64,000 nucleotides of DNA, from the NCBI GenBank assembly GCA_033675265.1, contig JAUJYZ010000445.1, positions 1 through 64,000 on the forward strand, given 5' to 3'. The stretch comes from Actinostola sp. cb2023 (lineage: Eukaryota > Cnidaria > Anthozoa > Actiniaria > Actinostolidae). Shown piece by piece: positions 47,675-57,642 of this stretch; positions within the stretch are counted from its first letter, which is position 1; each line of letters begins with the position of its first letter. The position numbers were made by a program, and so were the translations under genes. The notes under the pieces were generated by a model. The model did not search any database. It saw only the letters and a list, made by a program, of their open reading frames with translations, and was not told where the DNA came from.

Positions 47675-48142
47675 GAGGGGGACATGGGGGCTCGCGGTAT
47701 TGCGATATCCGTCGATTTTTTGTGCGGTATTACGGTATTTTATATTTCGAGATGCGGTATTGCAGTATCGTCCTGGTGTGCGGTATGCGGTATTTGGCGA
47801 TTTTGGGCTACGGTATACGGTGAAATTCAAATTTCTTTAGCGTATTTCGGTATTCCGGTGGTTTCCAAAACATTACTGACGAACCAAAATCTGCTTAATC
47901 ACATGAGTTCCCAGTAGCTCAGTGGCTCAGTGGTTAGAGCGCCTGACTAGTATCCAGGAGGTCACGGGTTTAAATCCCGTCTGGGCTCAGTATTTTTCTG
48001 AGTCTTTTTACGCTTGATGAAACCTTACGAACTACATTATTACTACTGTTGTTACAAATTTCAATTTTAGATGCGGTATTACGGTATTTTTATTTCTTTT
48101 GATGCGGTATTGCGGTATCAGCTACCCCCCAACGTCCCCCTC
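47675..48142. mobile_element. GCGGTATT-rich MITE carrying a tRNA-like insert, 468 bp
   Basis: Ends GAGGGGGACATGGGGG and CCCCCCAACGTCCCCCTC are inverted repeats, flanked by TTATCG (47669-47674 and 48143-48148; an 8-bp TCTTATCG reading is also possible). The interior is full of the word GCGGTATT and close relatives (about 47693-47850 and 48071-48120). A tRNA-like block sits between the two halves. Confidence 0.7.
47905..47988 (+). tRNA. tRNA-Thr(AGT)-like sequence, probably pseudogene or SINE head
   Basis: An A-box (TAGCTCAGTGG), an anticodon arm CCTGA-CTAGTAT-CCAGG giving anticodon AGT, and a T arm ACGGG-TTTAAAT-CCCGT are readable, ending with CTGGGCTC that pairs with GAG..CCCAG at the 5' end. 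Defects: two extra T in the acceptor 5' strand, a 9-bp duplication of GCTCAGTGG in the D arm, an A-C mismatch at the base of the anticodon loop, and T instead of the near-invariant C in the T loop (B-box). A TTTTT at 47993-47997 could end Pol III transcription. Its position inside a MITE favours a tRNA-derived SINE or tRNA pseudogene over a working gene. Confidence 0.6.
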
Positions 48143-48148
48143 TTATCG

Positions 48149-48932
48149 ATGAGTTGGGTGGTGGTAGCCTGACAACACTGTAATTCTTGGTTTGCACATG
48201 ACGTCATCGAAACGCTAAAATCTAACATATTCATCGTACAAAACTGTTTGTTTGATATTTTGTTCATATCCATAAGAAAAGTCTTCACAAAAAAGTGTGT
48301 ACTTTCGATGTTTGGTTTTTGATTTATTAAGAGTCAATTTCTGACACGCAACACTGTCACGTGTATTCTAAAGCCAGAGAATTAGGGAAATTTGCTGCAA
48401 ATGTTACGTTTTTTACCTCGTAAATGATATGTAAGTTTGATTTTATTAATATCTCTATTGAAAAACTGAGTTTGATCCTCGGTGTTTTGGCCGCCATATT
48501 GGTGTACTACGGTTGTACACCAAGATGGCGGCCCCATACATGTACACTAAATAATGCACACATTTGATCGCTCATATCTCGGCATTGAAAGCTTCTTATA
48601 ACTCAAACTTTGGTTGAGATACATGATTTTGAATGCTCTTTTGGTTGTAAGACCTTTTGTTCAATTATACTCGATATAAGACCCAGAAAAGTTTACGATG
48701 ACGTAAGTGCAAACCAGCAATTGCATAAAGACCTTCAGTTGTTGAAATATCTGAATTTATGACTGATTCCTCTCCAGTAGAGTGATCGGCGATTCTTGGA
48801 GACTGCGTCGAAATGATTGGCGGACACCTTGACACAGTACCGCTGGCATTTTTACGATACATCGATACGCTATTCCTTGAATGCTGAAAGCAAACAATTT
48901 GTGGATTTCTAGCAGAAAGTTTTACGTCTGCT
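48149..48932. other. intergenic with YY1-type palindrome
   Basis: No gene is recognised. The notable content is the palindrome at 48489-48533; the stretch leads into the 17-bp minisatellite. Confidence 0.5.
48489..48533. promoter_or_regulatory. palindrome with two YY1-like sites
   Basis: GGCCGCCATATTGGTGTAC and GTACACCAAGATGGCGGCC are 19-bp arms with one mismatch around a 7-bp centre (TACGGTT). The right arm contains AAGATGGCGGC, the YY1 consensus, and the left arm its inverse. It could be a regulatory dyad or a fragment of a foldback repeat. Confidence 0.5.
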
Positions 48933-49608
48933 GCACGACCGATACTGTTGCACGACCGATACTGTTGCACGACCGATACTGTTGCACGACCGATACTGTT
49001 GCACGACCGATACTGTTGCACGACCGATACTGTTGCACGACCGATACTGTTGCACGACCGATACTGTTGCACGACCGATACTGTTGCACGACCGATACTG
49101 TTGCACGACCGATACTGTTGCACGACCGATACTGTTGCACGACCGATACTGTTGCACGACCGATACTGTTGCACGGCCGATACTGTTGCACGACCGATAC
49201 TGTTGCACGACCGATAATGTTGCACGACCGATGCTGTTGGACGACCGATAATGTTGCACGACCGATGCTGTTGCACGACCGATACTGTTGCACGACCGAT
49301 ACTGTTGCACGACCGATACTGTTGCACGACCGATACTGTTGCACGACCGATACTGTTGCACGACCGATACTGTTGCACGACCGATACTGTTGCACGACCG
49401 ATACTGTTGCACGACCGATACTGTTGCACGACCGATAATGTTGCACGACCGATAATGTTGCACGACCGATAATGTTGCACGACCGATACTGTTGCACGAC
49501 CGATACTGTTGCACGACCGATAATGTTGCACGACCGATAATGTTGCACGACCGATACTGTTGCACGACCGATACTGTTGCACGACCGATACTGTTGCACG
49601 ACCGATAC
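48933..49608. repeat. 17-bp minisatellite, about 40 copies
   Basis: GCACGACCGATACTGTT repeated without spacers for 676 bp (39.8 units). Variants with GATAATGTT or GATGCTGTT occur in two clusters (about 49213-49270 and 49430-49540). The unit has no stop codon in any of six frames, which creates long spurious open frames with a 17-residue period (VQQYRSCNSIGRATVSV). Confidence 0.97.
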
Positions 49609-51272
49609 ATCTCACTGCCTGACGTTGTTTATTGTTTTTAGATACATATTAGGATTACAGTTTGTCCTTTAGATGACATAATCATCCACCGCTGGAACAA
49701 CATGGTTCTGATTGGCAAGTTTTAACTTTTGTCACGAGTAAAGGATTTTTACATTATGGATTTAATCCATTTTTCTTCCTGTTTCGACAAGTTATAGTTC
49801 ATGGCACTTTTAGTGTATGACGTCATGTGGTGACAGAATAGGTCATGAGGTGACGTCAGTAGTGTTTTGCGCGATTCATATGAATTTTTGCGCAAAACGT
49901 GGGCTACATATAACTTCATACTTAATGTACTACTCAGTGGCGTAGTGCTAAAACTCACTATGATCATCAATCTAGAATCAGCCGTTGCAAGTTCTATAGA
50001 GCCTTTCATCATTTACTGTACCTCAGAATCACGCTTCTCTTGCACCCCACTAGTATTAAACAATGGTCTTCCTGTACCGATACAATTACGTCATCACATC
50101 CAGACCGGACATGTCTTTGTGCCGTGTGTTTTAATCCACGGGGGGCACTGCACCCATTTACGTATATAATGGGTGTGTGCAGCGGGATAGAAGTAGCGGG
50201 ATTCGGTCCGAGTTTGAGCCCAATTTGGATTAATTCTGTGTCAGGGTGTGATCCGATTTGGAATCCGTCCAGGTCTGGTGTAAATACTACTTAGAGGAAA
50301 AAATAAGAAGTCCAAGGTACAGCAAAGTTGAGACAACGTGTATAGTTTTTAATGTACCATATTTCGGATAGCCAAACTATCCTTCTTCAGGTACAAGATG
50401 TTACTGTGGACACTGCATCTTTCGGTTTTAATTTATTTTGTTTCAGCTGAAAACAATCGACTATTAAAAGTCCATGGATTCACGACCAAAGAAACGCGTT
50501 TTGACGTCCAACCATAATTATATAAAGGGATTAAAGGATTTTCTTTTTCAGTTTGTATTAAATGCAACTTGCATTATTGAGAGCAATCCTGGTTCGTTCC
50601 AAAAACAGCAGAACTCAATCAGGGTCTAGTTTTACCAAAAGTAGCAGTAAACAGGTTTTGTTTGACAAGGCAAAGTCATGAGTTGACCGCACCTCCTCAC
50701 CGCCCGCACATACCTACACGAATGCAACCTCGAGGGGTGAGGGGAGGGGGTTAATTACTCACGGAGTTTCTCTCGAAGTCCAACAAAGTCTCGCAAATGT
50801 TTCTCGAGATTTAGGCTTCGTGATTCTCATGAATAACTAAGTACCTACATCGGCGTTCAACAATTCAATCGTTGTGATTGTGGCTTAGACTCGTGCAAGC
50901 TTCATTAATCATTTAACAAACAACACAGCCGGTAGTCTGGCCACCTGTAGTTTACAATTGGTAAATAAAACTTAGAACCCAATTACTAAAGCACAACGAA
51001 ATTACTGTTAGGTACTAGCGGTTAAACTAGTAGAGACTGATAGGGACTGATAGGGACTAGCGGTTAAACTAATAGAAACTGATAGCTGCTAGCGGTTAGA
51101 CTGATAGGTACATGTACTAGCGGTTAAACTAGTAAAGCCCTCGGACTGATAGGTACTAGAGTGATTGAAATAAACCCGTGAAATAGTTAGTAGACTTTAT
51201 TTCCATTGTTTTCTTTTGTGACTATTACACACTAACATCAATCACTCTAACAATCTACAAGTATGTAGACCT

Positions 51273-51376
51273 GTGTAGAATGAAACTTTAACACTGTGTA
51301 AAGAAGCACTAAATTTAATGGCGTTTCGGACGTCAGCTTAGTGCTTTTTACACGGTGTTAAAGTTTGATTCTACAC
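51273..51376. repeat. imperfect hairpin, about 38-bp arms
   Basis: GTGTAGAATGAAACTTTAAC ... AAGCACTA pairs with TAGTGCTTTTTACACGG ... GTTTGATTCTACAC around TTTCGGACGTC. Possibly the end of a retroelement. Confidence 0.7.
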
Positions 51377-51416
51377 ACTTGACAATGAAATTACTAGCCT
51401 GCGTAGCGGCTCAAAT

Positions 51417-51478
51417 GGGGTTCGGAAGGGTTCGGAGGGTGGGGGAGGGTTCGGAGGGGGTTCGGAATGGGGAGGGGG
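51417..51478 (+). other. G-quadruplex-prone tract
   Basis: Eight runs of three to five G within 62 bp separated by short loops (TTC, A, T). This is enough for two adjacent G-quadruplexes on the plus strand. Confidence 0.6.
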
Positions 51479-51898
51479 ATTAAATGGTTTAATAATATCA
51501 GTTCGCAAGCCTTTGTAAACCAAATCAACTAATTAAAACCAATCCATCGACACACAACGCACGGCAATGTCAACATTCTTCAAATTGCTTATAATTCAAA
51601 CTTTTTGTATTTAATACATTGTTATCATTTTTTCAATTTTATTAATATTATTAAATATGTATTGTGTACTGATTAACGTATCCGTTTGCTCCCCGCAGAC
51701 ACTTCACGCTTTACAAAGCTATAACATTGGTAATAGGAGCTTTTATAAATTTCATATTGTTTTATTTATTAAAAGAGGTTTGTCATCATTTTGAACTACT
51801 GCGAAAATAAAAATTCAAATTTATTCATATAAAGACGTTGTGTTTGTATTGAGTAGATGTTATTAATATTGCAAAGAGCGTTGTCTGCAGTATGAATT

Positions 51899-52084
51899 GG
51901 ATCCCGTCCACACCTATAGGATTTTTATTTAAAACGAATTTTTGTTCTCAGTTCTATCCACACTGGAAAGTTTCGAAAACGGAGTTCGCAAAGTCAGTAG
52001 ACGATTAAAAAAAAACGTTTAGAAAACTCTCGTGTGGATTGGAAATTCGATTTCAAACGAAAATGTATACGTGTGGATGGTCCC
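51899..52084. mobile_element. short inverted-repeat element, 186 bp
   Basis: GGATCCCGTCCACAC at the left and GTGTGGATGGTCCC at the right are inverted. Inside, ATCCACACTGGAAA and TGTGGATTGGAAA are further dyads, and AAAACGAATTTT pairs with TTTCAAACGAAAAT. MITE-like, no coding capacity; target duplication not clear. Confidence 0.6.
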
Positions 52085-52091
52085 TTAGCAA

Positions 52092-52445
52092 GTAACTTTC
52101 GCGAACATTTTATCTTGTAAAAACATATCTAGTAGTCACGTGTACAATTTTAAAATGTATTATTGCAGAATATCACTTTATCTGTTTTTTATCTTGTTTA
52201 TCAGGCACGGTTTCAAAGGTTTAATACTTGGTCTTTAAATCTTACGTCCGCGGAGCATACACATTCATTGAAAGTAACTTCCACGAGTATGTTATCTTGT
52301 ACTGAACATATCTAGCAAACGCAATTAATGTATTGTTTCAGGATATCAATTATAAATTATCTGCTTTTCATCTGGTTTATCAGCCAAGGCTTCAAAGGTT
52401 TTTAAAATATTAAAATATTAAAATACTTGGTATTTAAATATTGTC
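52092..52445. repeat. tandem duplication, about 182 bp, in the 3' flank of gene C
   Basis: GTAACTTTCGCGAACATTTTATCTTG... (52092-52273) and GTAACTTCCACGAGTATGTTATCTTG... (52274-52445) align along their whole length, both ending CTTCAAAGG/TTTCAAAGG, a poly-T or TTAAAATATT stretch and ACTTGG. They are moderately diverged and lie immediately after the gene C stop. Confidence 0.8.
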
Positions 52446-52474
52446 GGAGCATAAACATTTCTCGAGTATTCATT

Positions 52475-53839
52475 TTATACATTGTCCGTATGAATTTTTA
52501 GTACTCCTAATGCATCTCTAAGCCAAGTGACTTCGGTTTCCGAGACAAGGAACCTTTTCTTAAGCTCTGTGTAATCCTTAGTCTTTTGTTCTAAGCGGTT
52601 TTTGAGATGTGAATTGTCCTGGCAGGTCGCTAAGATGACGTCTTTTAATTCTGCATATTTTTCTTTGTAATTCTGTATCTCAATGTTTTGACTTTCATAT
52701 TCGCCTCTCACGTCTTCGAGTTCTTGTTCTTTCGCTACGAAACCCTCATGAAGGGAGTAAAATTTCTCTTGACAGCTGACATGGTCTCGATACAAGTCGT
52801 TGAGTTCATTGGACAATTCCAGTAAATGTTTTTCTCTTGAAGAATTCGTAATTTCAGTTCTAATTGTATTTGTCATGAAATCACCGACGTCGGCGCTGTG
52901 ATCTAAATCCTCACTATTTTCCCTTGGACAGTCACAGCTAGTACTTTCAAGTTCACTCAGCCTTCTTTCCCTTACTTCATTGCTATAACTAGCTTCCATT
53001 AAAGTCTCTCTTAATTCTTGTATTTCTTGTTCGTGCATCTCGATTTCTGCCTCGAGATTACTCCTGGATGTGTCCCCTCTCTCAGCGTTCTCTTGAGCTT
53101 TTCGTTTCCACATTTCTACCTCGTCCAATATCTCCATCACTCGATCATCTGTAAGGCTCTGGTTATTTCGAAGTTTGACGTTCTCTGTCACAGTTCGCTC
53201 GAGCATGACCTTTAGATGAGCGATTTCATCTTTCGCGTTTTCGTATTTGGACGTCAGGACTTTGAAATCATTTTCTAAATCTTCAATCCTCCACGTTGCT
53301 TCTCCTTCCAGCTCTTCAATTCGTTCCCTAAGGCTTGTGACTTCTCGTTCTAGAAGCTCCCTCTCGCACGTAAATTCGTCTTCAATCCTCAGCCTGTCGA
53401 ACAATTCGTATTCTAGGTTTGTTTTGATCTCTTCAACCTCTACCTTTTTCGCTTCTAATTCCTTCCGGCTTCCGTCAAACTTCGACTCTATTTCACTTAA
53501 CTCTACAACAGCGCCACAATTTATACACAGCGTATGAAGAATATTGTCATGTTGGATGATGACTTTTTCCTGGGCCGATTTTATGTCGTTGAGTTGATTG
53601 TGCGCTTGTTCAGTGGTTAAATCCCCAGAGACTGTGGTTTGTATTTTAGACGACTGATATTCAACTTTTGTTGGACTGACAGCTCTTCGTTGTTCGTCCT
53701 CGGTAATTTTCAGTTCGCCGCTTCCATTGCTTAATTCCTTCATCGTAGAGAACCGTTCTGGTGTTCTTACACGGATTCGTTCTAGACTATGACAGTTCTC
53801 TTCGACTGGACTGGATACCGTAATTACGACCCGTTTCAT
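52475..53839 (-). CDS. coiled-coil protein (gene C), 454 residues
   Basis: Start ATG at 53839 (MKRVVITVSSPVEENCHSL); stop at 52475. About 90 residues of polar, Ser/Thr/Glu-rich sequence precede a segment with a CxxC pair (LCINCGAVVEL, near residue 110). Then comes long E/L/K/R-rich coiled coil (about 120-280), an acidic Cys/Asp/Ser linker (CDCPRENSEDLDHSADVGD, near 305) and a second coiled coil to the C-terminus (ending LGVLKIHTDNV). It is intact and single-exon, on the same strand as the two giant genes but without obvious sequence identity to them. Function not recognised; a cytoskeletal or scaffold role is only a guess. Confidence 0.78.
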   Translation of the reverse strand: MKRVVITVSSPVEENCHSLERIRVRTPERFSTMKELSNGSGELKITEDEQRRAVSPTKVEYQSSKIQTTVSGDLTTEQAHNQLNDIKSAQEKVIIQHDNILHTLCINCGAVVELSEIESKFDGSRKELEAKKVEVEEIKTNLEYELFDRLRIEDEFTCERELLEREVTSLRERIEELEGEATWRIEDLENDFKVLTSKYENAKDEIAHLKVMLERTVTENVKLRNNQSLTDDRVMEILDEVEMWKRKAQENAERGDTSRSNLEAEIEMHEQEIQELRETLMEASYSNEVRERRLSELESTSCDCPRENSEDLDHSADVGDFMTNTIRTEITNSSREKHLLELSNELNDLYRDHVSCQEKFYSLHEGFVAKEQELEDVRGEYESQNIEIQNYKEKYAELKDVILATCQDNSHLKNRLEQKTKDYTELKKRFLVSETEVTWLRDALGVLKIHTDNV

Positions 53840-53878
53840 CGCCAAAGTCAATTTTTGTTTGAATACATCATTGATATG

Positions 53879-53889
53879 TTTATAAATAC
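53879..53889 (-). promoter_or_regulatory. possible TATA box of gene C
   Basis: GTATTTATAAA on the minus strand, about 40 bases upstream of the start codon. A standard TATA-to-start distance would leave an untranslated leader of only about 15 bases, so the call is tentative. Confidence 0.3.
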
Positions 53890-54413
53890 TCGAGACGCGG
53901 TCTTTGTTGGATAAGGGAATGGGAACGAGTTGGCTGGTGGGTTTCTAGGATACGGGCAAAACAAAGGTCGGCAGTCCGTAGACAATGATAGACGCGACAT
54001 ACAGTGTTCAATCAGAGGTGTTCAATAAAAGCTTTTGAATATTCGAAGAGTTTAAAAATACTTAAACTCTTATTCGCACCTGCTTAATGTAAATAATGTT
54101 CGACAAGTCTACATGTATCATCCAACAAACGACTACTGAATAGGGACTGAATGTATTACACGGTCATGTTGCTATAATGAAAGGAAATATTAAATACATT
54201 TACCCGATTATTACTGGAAAGCTTCTTTTGTTTCTACTAGTTATTTTCAAAAAATTGTGTGAAAAAAATAACATTAGATAATTAAAATTGGATCATACAT
54301 AGAAATGATGTGAATAAACCGTTATTATTGTTATTATATTATTATTATTATTATCAGTAACGATTTAGATGTACATAATGTTATAAATATAACATTTATA
54401 TTTATATTTATAA

Positions 54414-54485
<72 letters not shown>

Positions 54486-55302
54486 CAAAAGGCAAAAAAA
54501 CAACTAAAATTGTGATATTTGAGCCCCAAAAAAATACATGAAAAGCCTAAATGAATAAATAAATTAAAATTAATTAATTAATTAAAACAAATAAATAAAT
54601 AAATAAATAAAAAAAAACAAATAAATAAATAAATAAATAAATAAAAACAAATAAATAAATAAATAACTGGACAAATAAAACAAACAAATATAAATAAATA
54701 AATAAATAAATTTAATGCTACATGTACATCATTATTATTAGTAATGAATACATATGTACCTTAATTTAAGAGTTATTTTAATTTATCCATAAATTACAGT
54801 AATGTACATAAAATAACATAACATAAACATAAAAGTGCTATAAAGATACCCTCAGAAGAACTTACACAAAGGATCATAGGTTTGAATCGCATCGGACCAA
54901 ATATTTTTTTCTTTCTGGATTCTTTCTAGGACTAATGTTCACAAGAAATTCATGGGTATCTTTATAGTACTATAACATTCCCTCCATTCCTATCTGTTTA
55001 ATTAGTGCTACACAGCCTCCTTTCCTAGTATTTTTTTAAATCAAATCAAATCAAATCAAATCAAATCAAATCAAATCAAATCAAATCAAATCAAATCAAA
55101 TCAAATCAAATCAAATCAAATCAAATCAAATCAAATCAAATCAAATCAAATCAAATCAAATCAAATCAAATCAAATCAAATCAAATCAAATCAAATCAAA
55201 TCAAATCAAATCAAATCAAATCAAATCAAATCAAATCAAATCATATAAAATAAAATAAAATGATTAGGGGCAAAGTTTAGAATAGTATGATTCAAAAAAA
55301 TA
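53890..55302. repeat. microsatellite-rich spacer: (ATT)n, (AAAT)n, (AAATC)n
   Basis: (ATT)n at about 54330-54356 and 54417-54485, imperfect (AAAT)n at about 54585-54715, and a nearly pure (AAATC) array of about 41 units at 55037-55243. A GTACTATAAAGATACCC / GGGTATCTTTATAGTAC pair at about 54835-54970 forms an inverted repeat. No gene is seen. Confidence 0.85.
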
Positions 55303-55308
55303 TTTATT
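55303..55308 (-). terminator. SWSAP1: polyadenylation signal of SWSAP1
   Basis: AATAAA on the minus strand, 28 bases after the exon 2 stop codon, a good position for a short 3' untranslated region. Confidence 0.65.
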
Positions 55309-55335
55309 GACAAATAAAATAAAGATCTGTGAAAG

Positions 55336-55594
55336 TTAAGCTACTACTTCTGTTACAGTATAGTAGGAACTTGTTATAGTATACCTGACATCTATCAGCG
55401 TTTTACCTGGAATACCGTGTGGTTGTAAAACTGATAATTTATAGTGTTTCTCATCAAGCTTACTGTCCTTCTGTGGGCTTATTGTGATCATGTGATCCAT
55501 CCATCGTTGATAAAGGTTTTGCTTGGGTATGGAGTTTGTTTGTAATGCAACAGATATAGCCAGTATACTGGAGGCATTGTTACTTTGTGTTTTC
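55336..55594 (-). CDS. SWSAP1: SWSAP1 exon 2 (terminal)
   Basis: On the minus strand a pyrimidine-rich acceptor TTTCTTGGTTTACAG is followed by an 86-residue open exon ending in TAA at 55336. The first exon base completes the Leu codon left open by exon 1 (phase 2), so the join is in frame. The residues SSILAISVALQTN resemble the VALQT strand that follows the Walker B region of vertebrate SWSAP1, and the remaining QRWMDHMITI and KHYKLSVLQPHG segments fit the last beta strands of a RecA-like core. The joined protein would be about 251 residues (human SWSAP1 is 229). No intermediate exon is needed, but one cannot be excluded in the 6.9-kb intron. Confidence 0.75.
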
Positions 55595-55656
55595 CTGTAA
55601 ACCAAGAAAGACCATAAGGGTACAAGAAGGGTACAATCGAGCCTCTGCTAACTGAT

Positions 55657-55850
55657 ACAAGCATCAAGAGTTCCAGACTTTCGGTATGCGCGAAATGCAT
55701 TATGACATTATTACAAAGGAAAAGTGAGCACCAATTCTAGACACAGGGAGCCCAATCTATGTTTTTGCTCACTTGGTGCTCACTTTTCCTTTGTAATAAT
55801 CTCACAATGCATTTCGCGCATACCGAAAGTCTGGAACTCTTGATGCTTGT
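55657..55850. repeat. near-perfect inverted repeat, 78-bp arms, 38-bp loop
   Basis: 55657-55734 and 55773-55850 are reverse complements with two mismatches (76 of 78 pairs). The pairing includes TTCGGTATGCGCGAAATGCAT and AAAAGTGAGCACCAA. It lies just inside the 3' end of the SWSAP1 intron. No target duplication is evident, so it may be a foldback element or a palindromic duplication. Confidence 0.9.
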
Positions 55851-56092
55851 ACAAATACACCACCCATTGACAGAATGAAATAATGTCACAGTAAAATTGT
55901 AAAAATGGAGGGAAAAAGAAGTTTAGTAATTTTATTGGGATACATTTTATAGTTGATATTTGGGTGTAGCTATGGGAGAGAATATTTATAACTAGCATAG
56001 ATAGGTGTCTCCAATTAGTTTACATTGTAAGCTAGCTAAGAACATTTTCAAGACACATAAATAAGATTTGTATTGTTATTATTAATGTAATA

Positions 56093-56264
56093 CAGTCGAA
56101 CCTCCCGTAATGTCAAGCTTTGTGGTCGCTTATGGGAGGTGGTCGCCTACGAGAGATTCCAACTATAGTGATTTGACTTGGAACTGAATTTTTGGTATTT
56201 TGGGAAACTGCTCGCTTGGAGAGGTGGTCGCTTACGAGAGTGATCTTAACCAGAGGTTCAACTG
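56093..56264. mobile_element. TA-flanked MITE, 172 bp (Tc1/mariner-pogo type ends)
   Basis: Ends CAGTCGAACCTC and GAGGTTCAACTG (one mismatch) are flanked by TA at 56091-56092 and 56265-56266. Internally GGTGGTCGCTTACGAGAG and relatives are repeated. CAGTxxxACCTC ends with TA duplication are typical of pogo/Tigger-like MITEs (family knowledge). Confidence 0.8.
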
Positions 56265-56266
56265 TA

Positions 56267-56772
56267 TCATGTTTTTTGCAAGACAATTTTTAAATTTTCA
56301 AATTGCCAATACATTTACATATAGACAAGGCTAGTCATTTCAAAGCTCAATTGATCATACAAATCTGTGTGATATCAAGTCACAATGTAGAATCACTTAA
56401 CATTTTGTAGATTTATTGTTGTTAGGTGACAAATGTACATGTATATGTAATGTACTTCTAAAGGTCTGCCTTTGGTTTAAAGCTCCTATGTAAATGGAAT
56501 TATTTAAGCAACCCTCGATCTCCCCTTTGTAGATGAAGACATTAATTAATTAATTTATACCACTATCTGAAAAATTTCAGCGATTTGATTGGTTGAGAGC
56601 AGTGGTATTTCAGTGTAATTTGAAATACCACATGTGAAAATTACAGTTTCCATGGTAACCACTCTCTTGCCTCATGGAAACAAAATGGCGGACGAAATCA
56701 AATTAAGGATGTTTTCAGTGCTAAAAGACAAAAAATGAACCATAAACAAGCACCAAAAGCCAAACGTACATA
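56267..56772. other. intronic spacer, nothing firm
   Basis: Contains ATACCACTATCTGAAAAATTTC ... GAAATACCACATG, which resembles dispersed cnidarian-type repeats, and ACAAAATGGCGGAC near 56680. No exon. Confidence 0.4.
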
Positions 56773-57640
56773 CAGTACCGATCGAAACTAACCTCAAACG
56801 CGAAGTTAACATATGTTAACGCAAAGCGTGCATTTGGAGTTAACGCAAAACAAACGCAAAGCAAACCTTGCTGATGTTTAAGTTTGTTTAGCGTACTAAA
56901 TGAACGCAAAGCAAACGCAAAGTAAACTATTCTATTCTAAACTCGATTGGATTTCATTTTCGAAAGCATTCAAACATCGTTATATATTTACAATGTAATA
57001 GAAATTCAGTACAGTTTACCGTAAATGTACAAAATAATGCACACACAAAATACACAAAATCAAACACACTTCAGCAAACTAAATGCGAGCAAAGTTAGCC
57101 GAAACTAAAAGCGATTTCTGTGTCGAAATCTCATTGATAGAGGACGTGAATTCGAAGACATTTTCGATAAAAGATGACGATGTTTTCGCAAAGAATGAAA
57201 GCAACACAACCAACTAGACATCGACTAGACACTTGGCGCCGAGATGTGTCACGTTACGTCACACAAAGAAGCCGCTAATCAGATGACAAGAGAGCAATGG
57301 CGGCTCGTAGCAAATGGCTTCGCAAAGTTTGCTCTTCAAAGTCCGAAAAGTTAAATGTACCAGTCGAAGATCAAGAAAAAAATTACCTTATTGAGAAATT
57401 GCAATTTATTCCGTCCAAATATGTACAAATATGACATTTCAGAACCAGAAATCTTCCTTTAGTTTCCTTTGTAATTCACATCATTCGTTCGACCTTCGGC
57501 TCGGGTTTGTTTACGTTGTTCTTCTCGAGCGCGCGTTTGTTCTGAGTTAACTCCAAACAAACGCAAAGCAAACCCTGGCAAAATTTGTGTTCGTCTAACG
57601 AAAAACAAACGCGGTTTGAGGTTAGTTTCGATCGGTACTG
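56773..57640. mobile_element. TA-flanked non-autonomous DNA transposon, 868 bp
   Basis: The ends CAGTACCGATCGAAACTAAC and its reverse complement at the right pair for about 30 bp (through CCTCAAACGCG / CGCGGTTTGAGG with one indel), flanked by TA at 56771-56772 and 57641-57642. Subterminal regions are rich in the direct word AACGCAAAGCAAAC and GGAGTTAAC. No transposase frame is visible. Confidence 0.82.
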
Positions 57641-57642
57641 TA

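Larger units (their letters stand above)
49609..51898. other. intergenic with small repeats, no gene recognised
   Basis: Contents: CCTGAAGAAGGATAGTTTGG followed by CTATCC on the minus strand near 50396-50365, resembling 3' tails of Penelope-like elements; short direct repeats of ACTAGCGGTTAAACTAGTA (about 51015-51140); a hairpin at 51273-51376; a G-rich tract at 51417-51478. No supportable exon is present. Confidence 0.5.

Noticed and set aside
48933..49608. CRISPR-like array
   Set aside because: Units are contiguous with no variable spacers, there are no cas genes, and the context is eukaryotic.
48665..49615. Open frames of up to 316 codons on both strands with RSCNSIGRATVSVVQQY repeats
   Set aside because: They result from the stop-free 17-bp minisatellite; equal-length frames occur in several phases on both strands.
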